From an uncultured Eubacteriaceae bacterium (GTDB lineage Bacteria > Bacillota > Clostridia > Lachnospirales > CAG-274): 32,654 bases of DNA. The stretch lies in contig CAOJPS010000005.1 of assembly GCA_948441255.1 (NCBI GenBank), forward strand, positions 1-32,654. Reading direction: 5' to 3'. Below, piece by piece: positions 27,747-32,654 of this stretch. The notes beneath the pieces are model-generated. The model had not been told where the DNA came from. It saw only the letters and a program-made list of their open reading frames with translations, and did not search any database. The first letter of the stretch is position 1. The number at the start of each line of letters is the position of its first letter. The position numbers and the translations under genes are program-made.

Positions 27747-28628
27747 TCACTCAATATTTTGAATTTGTTCTCTAATTTTTTCAATATCGCTTTTAATTTC
27801 AATAATTATATTAGTAACCTCTAAATCAGTAGTTTTAGAGCCAATTGTATTTGCCTCCCGATTCATTTCTTGTACAATAAAATCAAGTTTTCGTCCAACC
27901 GGCTCCGTTTCCTCCAAAAAAGACTTCATTTGTGAAATATGACTAAAAAGTCTTGTAATTTCCTCATCAACACACACTTTTTCAGAAAACACCGCAACTT
28001 CCGTCAAAATTCTACTCTCGTCAAATCCCATATTTCTAAGTTCTGAAAGTTTATCACGAAGTCTTTCCTCATATTTCTTCTCCGCAAAAGGGGCTCTCTC
28101 CTCAACCTTTTTAATATTATCATAAATAATATCAAGTTTGCTAAGGAGATTTTCTTTAATAGCGTCACCCTCAGCCTCACGCATATTTATAAACATAGTA
28201 AGCGCTGTTTTAACAGCATTGAAAAGCGGCTCCGTAATTTCATTTTCCTTTTCCTCAGTCAAAAAATTTTTCTCAACAGTAAGAATCTCGGGAAACTTTG
28301 AGATAAGCCCAACTGATATATCGTCAATTGCGCCATATCTTATTTTAATATTCTCAAGAGCATTTACATAGCTATCCGCAAGAACCTCATTCAAATTTAT
28401 TTTAATATCATTTTTGGAATATGTATCAAAAGACACATAAACATCAGTTTTCCCCCTAAAAACCTGTTTTCCAACTATTTTTCTCACATAATCCTCAAAA
28501 GCAGTCATAGATCTTGGCATTTTTACACTGATATCATTATATCTGTGATTAACAGATTTAATCTCAACAACAAATCTGCGGTTGTAAAGAGTATGTTCGC
28601 CTCTCCCATACCCTGTCATACTTCTCAT
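27747..28628 (-). CDS. YicC family endoribonuclease/stress-induced protein
   Basis: MRSMTGYGRGE N-terminus, EIKSVNHRYNDISVKMPR, VQEMNREANTIGSKTTDLEVTNIIIEIKSDIEKIREQIQNIE C-terminus; start 28628 with GGAGGTG RBS. Confidence 0.95.
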   Translation of the reverse strand: MRSMTGYGRGEHTLYNRRFVVEIKSVNHRYNDISVKMPRSMTAFEDYVRKIVGKQVFRGKTDVYVSFDTYSKNDIKINLNEVLADSYVNALENIKIRYGAIDDISVGLISKFPEILTVEKNFLTEEKENEITEPLFNAVKTALTMFINMREAEGDAIKENLLSKLDIIYDNIKKVEERAPFAEKKYEERLRDKLSELRNMGFDESRILTEVAVFSEKVCVDEEITRLFSHISQMKSFLEETEPVGRKLDFIVQEMNREANTIGSKTTDLEVTNIIIEIKSDIEKIREQIQNIE

Positions 28629-28662
28629 AAATAAACACCTCCGAAATAGCAATTATAAAATA

Positions 28663-28692
28663 TTGACTATATGCCGTATATTCTATTATAAT
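28663..28692 (+). promoter_or_regulatory. Sigma-A type promoter for rqcH
   Basis: TTGACT-18 nt-TATAAT in the divergent yicC/rqcH intergenic region. Confidence 0.65.
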
Positions 28693-28745
28693 ATGTAATG
28701 AAAACTATTGCAATAATTTATGAAAAAACTTTGGAGGATTTACAA

Positions 28746-30506
28746 ATGGCACTTGACGGAATAACAATATCAAATATAATAAACGAATTAAAAACAAAGC
28801 TTCTAGGAGGGCGTGTAGATAAAATATATCAGCCTGAAAACGATGAAATAATAATATCTATAAGGAGTTTGGGAAAAGCCCACAAGCTTTTAATAACAGC
28901 AAACGCCTCCCACCCAAGACTGCATTTAACAGAAAAAAGCAAATCCAATCCAATGCAGCCTCCTCTTTTTTGTATGGTATTAAGAAAATATCTCACAAGC
29001 GGAAAAATAATTGGCATAACCCAGCCAAACTTCGAGAGAATAATAAATATCCATATAGAATCAATAAACGAACTTGGAGATTATTCCACAAAAAAACTTA
29101 TTGTAGAAATAATGGGCAAACACAGTAACATAATTTTAACAGATGAAAACGATATAATTCTTGACGCCGCAAAACACATAAGCCACGAAAAAAGTTCCAT
29201 AAGAGAAGTTCTGCCAGGAAAAACTTATTTTTTTCCACCGTCAAATAAATTTGACGCAATGCTTTTAGACGAAAAAAATTTCAAAATTTCCATACAAAAA
29301 AGTCACACAAAAAAACTTCAAAATTTAATATACGAACATTACAATGGAATAAGTCCTTCTTTTGCCTCGGAAATTTGTTTTCGCGCTTCGCTCGACCCAT
29401 CGGACAATGTTTCTCAAACTTCCGAAAATGACTTGAATAAATTATACCAAAACTTCAAATCCATAGTTGAAAACATAAAAAACGGCAATTTCTCACCAGA
29501 AGTAATTTATTCAGAGAAAAATAAGCTTTTTGAGTTTTCATCAATAGAAATGAAACAGTACAATTTGTTAAAAAAACAAAAATTTTTATCAATATCCGAT
29601 TTGCTAGAGTTTTTCTATGCTGAAAAAGATGCTCAATACAGAATGAACCAAAAATCACAAGACTTAAAAAAACTCATAAATCACAACATAGAACGCTGCG
29701 CAAAGAAAAAGGATATGCAGATAAAAACATTAAAAGAAATATCAAACCGTAACACACTAAAGCTGTATGGTGAACTTATAACAGCAAATATATATTCCAT
29801 ACCAAAAGGAGCCGAAGTCTTTACAACACAAAACTTTTATGATGAAAAACTCTCAGAAATTACCATTCCCCTCGACCCCACACTTACAGCGCCGGAAAAC
29901 GCGCAAAAATATTTCAGGCGATATAATAAAGAAAAAAGAACTTTTTCAGCTGTACAAACACAAATGAAACAAAATGACGAAGAACTTTTATACCTTGAGG
30001 GAATACTAACGTCAGTACAAACCTCAACAGACGAACAGGACATAAAAGAAATACGTCAGGAATTGTACGAACAAGGTTTTATAAAAAAATTAAAACAGTC
30101 TAAAGGCAAAATAAAAACTGAAAAATCAAAACCGCTGCATTATATTTCTTCAGATGGTTTTCATATGTACGTAGGAAAAAACAATCATCAAAACGACGAA
30201 CTTACACTAAGATTCGCCAAAGGAAACGATATGTGGTTTCACACAAAACAAATTCCAGGCTCTCATGTAATAGTAGTAAGCGAAGGAAAAGTCATTCCAA
30301 ACAAAACATTAAATGAGGCGGCGTCACTCGCGGCATTTTACAGCAAAGGAAAAAATTCCGCTCTTGTCCCTGTAGACTATACCCTCAAAAAATTTGTAAA
30401 AAAGCCTGCCGGCGCAAAACCAGGAATGGTCATTTATGAAACGAACAAAACAGCCTATATCACCCCAAATGAGGAAGATATTTTAAAAATAAAAAAAGCC
30501 GATTAA
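28746..30506 (+). CDS. rqcH: Rqc2/RqcH-family NFACT protein (fibronectin-binding-like)
   Basis: MALDGITISNIINELKTKLLGGRVDKIYQPENDEIIISIR; C-terminal NFACT-R SSDGFHMYVGKNNHQNDELTLRFAKGNDMWFHTKQIPGSHVIV. Start 28746 after GGAGG preferred over 28698. Confidence 0.94.
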   Translation: MALDGITISNIINELKTKLLGGRVDKIYQPENDEIIISIRSLGKAHKLLITANASHPRLHLTEKSKSNPMQPPLFCMVLRKYLTSGKIIGITQPNFERIINIHIESINELGDYSTKKLIVEIMGKHSNIILTDENDIILDAAKHISHEKSSIREVLPGKTYFFPPSNKFDAMLLDEKNFKISIQKSHTKKLQNLIYEHYNGISPSFASEICFRASLDPSDNVSQTSENDLNKLYQNFKSIVENIKNGNFSPEVIYSEKNKLFEFSSIEMKQYNLLKKQKFLSISDLLEFFYAEKDAQYRMNQKSQDLKKLINHNIERCAKKKDMQIKTLKEISNRNTLKLYGELITANIYSIPKGAEVFTTQNFYDEKLSEITIPLDPTLTAPENAQKYFRRYNKEKRTFSAVQTQMKQNDEELLYLEGILTSVQTSTDEQDIKEIRQELYEQGFIKKLKQSKGKIKTEKSKPLHYISSDGFHMYVGKNNHQNDELTLRFAKGNDMWFHTKQIPGSHVIVVSEGKVIPNKTLNEAASLAAFYSKGKNSALVPVDYTLKKFVKKPAGAKPGMVIYETNKTAYITPNEEDILKIKKAD

Positions 30507-30511
30507 AACTT

Positions 30512-30556
30512 AAAACGCTGATTATTTCAAATTATATTTGAAACAATCAGCGTTTT
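30512..30556. terminator. Bidirectional terminator between convergent genes
   Basis: AAAACGCTGATTATTTCAAA-TTATA-TTTGAAACAATCAGCGTTTT: 20-bp arms, one mismatch. Confidence 0.85.
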
Positions 30557-30563
30557 AAAAAAC

Positions 30564-31070
30564 TCAATTTCCGGTTCCCCTAAGTTCCTGTCTATTTTTA
30601 TATACAAGGTCAATTTCTTTACTAAGAAAATCTTCAGTTTCTCTTGAATTTCTCGCAAATTCCTCAAGCGTCACCCTAATAGCCTGCTCCGTTTGAGCCA
30701 ATAAATTATCAGCGTATTCAACAGCCGCAATACGCATCTCTCTTGAAGTATCTTTTGCCTCTCCCATAATAATTGAAGCTTCTTCCCTTGCCTTCTTGGC
30801 TATTTCGTGTTCACTGATAAGCCTTTCACACTTTTCTTCGGCATCCTTAATAATACTTTGCGCTTTGTTATTGGCGTCATTAATAATTTTATCACAATTA
30901 TCAGCAATTCTCTGTGCCTGTTTAATTTCACCTGGCAAACTTAATCTTATATCGCCAATTATCTCAAATATCTCATCTTTGTCAATAGAAATTTTTTTTG
31001 AAAAAGGTCTTGGTGCGCTTTTATCCAAAAGGTCTTCAAGATCATCAAGCAAATCAAATATAGAATTCAT
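30564..31070 (-). CDS. Coiled-coil 'ATPase'-annotated/DivIVA-like protein
   Basis: MNSIFDLLDDLEDLLDKSAPRPFSKKISIDKDEIFEIIGDIRLSLPGEIKQAQRIADNCDKIINDANNKAQSIIKDAEEKCERLI; adjacent to coaD as commonly seen in Clostridia. Likely start approximately 31070. Confidence 0.7.
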   Translation of the reverse strand: MNSIFDLLDDLEDLLDKSAPRPFSKKISIDKDEIFEIIGDIRLSLPGEIKQAQRIADNCDKIINDANNKAQSIIKDAEEKCERLISEHEIAKKAREEASIIMGEAKDTSREMRIAAVEYADNLLAQTEQAIRVTLEEFARNSRETEDFLSKEIDLVYKNRQELRGTGN

Positions 31071-31154
31071 AAAAACCCCCCTATAGCAAATTTTCAAATT
31101 TTCAAAAATTCATCTTACAGCAATTCTCAAAATTTTTAAATCAAATAACAAAAA

Positions 31155-31649
31155 TTATTTTTTACGCGATATTTCCTTAAATTTATCAACAATAATATTT
31201 TTCAAAACCTCTGGAACCATTCCCGAAATGTCCCCTCCAAACATAGCTACCTCTTTAACAACACTCGAACTCAAGTACAAAAACTGTGTACTTGTAGGAA
31301 TAAACAAAGTTTCAATATTTTCATTTAAACTTCTGTTTGTAAGTGCCATCTGAAATTCATACTCAAAATCAGTAACAGCTCTAAGTCCTCTTATAACCAG
31401 CTTAGCGTCAACTTTTTTAACAAAATCGCACAAAAGTCCCGAAAATGGCATAACTTCAACATTAATCAAATCTTCTGTAAGTAATTTAATATGTTCAACC
31501 CTTTCTCTAATAGAAAAAAGAGAATTTTTAGACGGATTTTCCAAAACACCCACAACAAGACTGTCAATAAAACCTGAAGCCCTTTTAATAATATCAAGAT
31601 GGCCATTTGTAGTAGGGTCAAAACTGCCTGGATAAACTGCTTTATTCAT
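31155..31649 (-). CDS. coaD: Phosphopantetheine adenylyltransferase
   Basis: KAVYPGSFDPTTNGHLDIIKRAS, VIRGLRAVTDFEYEFQMA, YLSSSVVKEVAMFGGDI. Confidence 0.97.
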   Translation of the reverse strand: MNKAVYPGSFDPTTNGHLDIIKRASGFIDSLVVGVLENPSKNSLFSIRERVEHIKLLTEDLINVEVMPFSGLLCDFVKKVDAKLVIRGLRAVTDFEYEFQMALTNRSLNENIETLFIPTSTQFLYLSSSVVKEVAMFGGDISGMVPEVLKNIIVDKFKEISRKK

Positions 31650-32214
31650 TTTCTAAATCCTCCGAATAATTATATTCGATAAACGTCATTTTAATTTTAT
31701 TATAGTTCTTTATCCTAAAAACATTAAAACCCTCCGCGATAATATCCGTTTCAGACGCTGACTGTTCCGCAATAATAAAGCCATTACTTCTAAGAACCTC
31801 TGCCTTTAAAATCATTTTTAAAGTTTCTTCAACCAAGCCTTTTTTATATGGAGGGTCCATAAAAATAATATCAAATTTCTGTTTTTCTCTTCCAAATTTT
31901 AAAACAGCGTCAAAAACGTCAGATTTTAAAATTCTTGCTTTTTCAAAAAGACGAGTAAACTTCAGGTTTTCCTCAATAACGCTGACACTTTCCCTTGATG
32001 AGTCAACAAAAACAGCACTTTTTGCCCCTCTTGATAAAGCCTCAATACCAATCCCGCCGGAACCGCTGTACAAGTCCAAAAAATCGATGTCATATAAATC
32101 ATTCGCGATTATATTAAATAAAGATTCCTTAATACGGTCAATAGTAGGTCTTGTGTCTATTCCAATCGGAGCCTTAAGTCTAAGCCCCCTTGCGTTTCCC
32201 GATATAACACGCAT
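31642..32214 (-). CDS. rsmD: 16S rRNA (guanine(966)-N(2))-methyltransferase RsmD
   Basis: MRVISGNARGLRLKAPIGIDTRPTIDRIKESLFNII, LDLYSGSGGIGIEALSRGA, FIMDPPYKKG. Confidence 0.95.
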   Translation of the reverse strand: MRVISGNARGLRLKAPIGIDTRPTIDRIKESLFNIIANDLYDIDFLDLYSGSGGIGIEALSRGAKSAVFVDSSRESVSVIEENLKFTRLFEKARILKSDVFDAVLKFGREKQKFDIIFMDPPYKKGLVEETLKMILKAEVLRSNGFIIAEQSASETDIIAEGFNVFRIKNYNKIKMTFIEYNYSEDLENE

Positions 32215-32344
32215 ACAAAAACATCCTTACAAATAAAAAATAAATAAAAGTGTATTCTAAAATTATATAAATCAAATACACACTAACTATCATTATACAA
32301 TATATTAATTAAACTGGCAAATAATTTTTTAAAAAATTTTCAAA

Positions 32345-32654
32345 TCAATCAATTTTTCTAAAAAATCGTTCTATTTCGAGTGATAATTTTCTATTTTGCT
32401 CTTTTTCAAAAAGCGGGTCGTCAATATATAATTCTTCCGTAGCTTTCTGAGCCATTTTTAAAATATCAATATCCTTATAAAGATTAGCAATTTTAAGTTC
32501 AGGAACACCGTGTTGTCTTGTCCCAAAAAAATCTCCTGGTCCCCTCAGATTAAGGTCTTTTTCAGAAATCTCAAAACCATCCGAAGAACTTGTCATAATT
32601 TTCATACGCTCTTTTGCCACCTTATTTTTGGAGTCACTCACCAAAATACAGTAC
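32345..32654 (-). CDS. recG: ATP-dependent DNA helicase RecG, C-terminal part (truncated by window edge)
   Basis: MTSSSDGFEISEKDLNLRGPGDFFGTRQHGVPELKIANLYKDIDIL is the RecG C-terminal signature. Confidence 0.9.
   Translation of the reverse strand, partial: YCILVSDSKNKVAKERMKIMTSSSDGFEISEKDLNLRGPGDFFGTRQHGVPELKIANLYKDIDILKMAQKATEELYIDDPLFEKEQNRKLSLEIERFFRKID

Noticed and set aside
32240-32300. GTGTATT...AATACAC inverted repeat upstream of rsmD
   Set aside because: Only a 7-bp stem in very AT-rich DNA; not distinguishable from chance.

Overview
Low-GC clostridial (Firmicutes) chromosomal window. Positions 1 to about 4.9-5.1 kb are the right part of an integrated mobilizable element: a relaxase truncated by the window edge, mobC, a candidate oriT, an ICE-type sigma/HTH pair, a small ORF and a large serine recombinase. 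The rest is mostly housekeeping genes: spoVB, a cytidylate-kinase-like protein, purH, an NCS2 purine permease, topB, sigH, rae1/yacP, rlmB, mrnC, cysS, cysE, ispF, a YugP-type Zn peptidase, fmt, two glycosyltransferases, def, priA, rpoZ, gmk, remA, yicC, rqcH, a coiled-coil 'ATPase' protein, coaD, rsmD and recG (partial). The most interesting signals are non-coding. (1) There is a set of miniature inverted-repeat elements: two ~140-bp near-identical copies in opposite orientation, a 60-bp internally deleted copy, and a 157-bp second family. They share the terminal motif GGMAAYWYCGYATAATT. The three full-length copies have exact 4-bp target duplications and the 60-bp copy has an imperfect one (3/4). 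(2) A separate 226-bp multi-hairpin element has a 17-bp TIR and an AAAT duplication. (3) A ZTP (pfl) riboswitch with an overlapping intrinsic terminator precedes purH, and is bracketed by two of the miniature elements. One of these inserted between the permease stop codon and the aptamer, 2 bp (beyond its TSD) from the P1 stem. Other oddities are a long acidic tail on RNAP omega, a two-gene glycosyltransferase insertion between def and fmt, and a perfect 13-bp inverted repeat behind remA.
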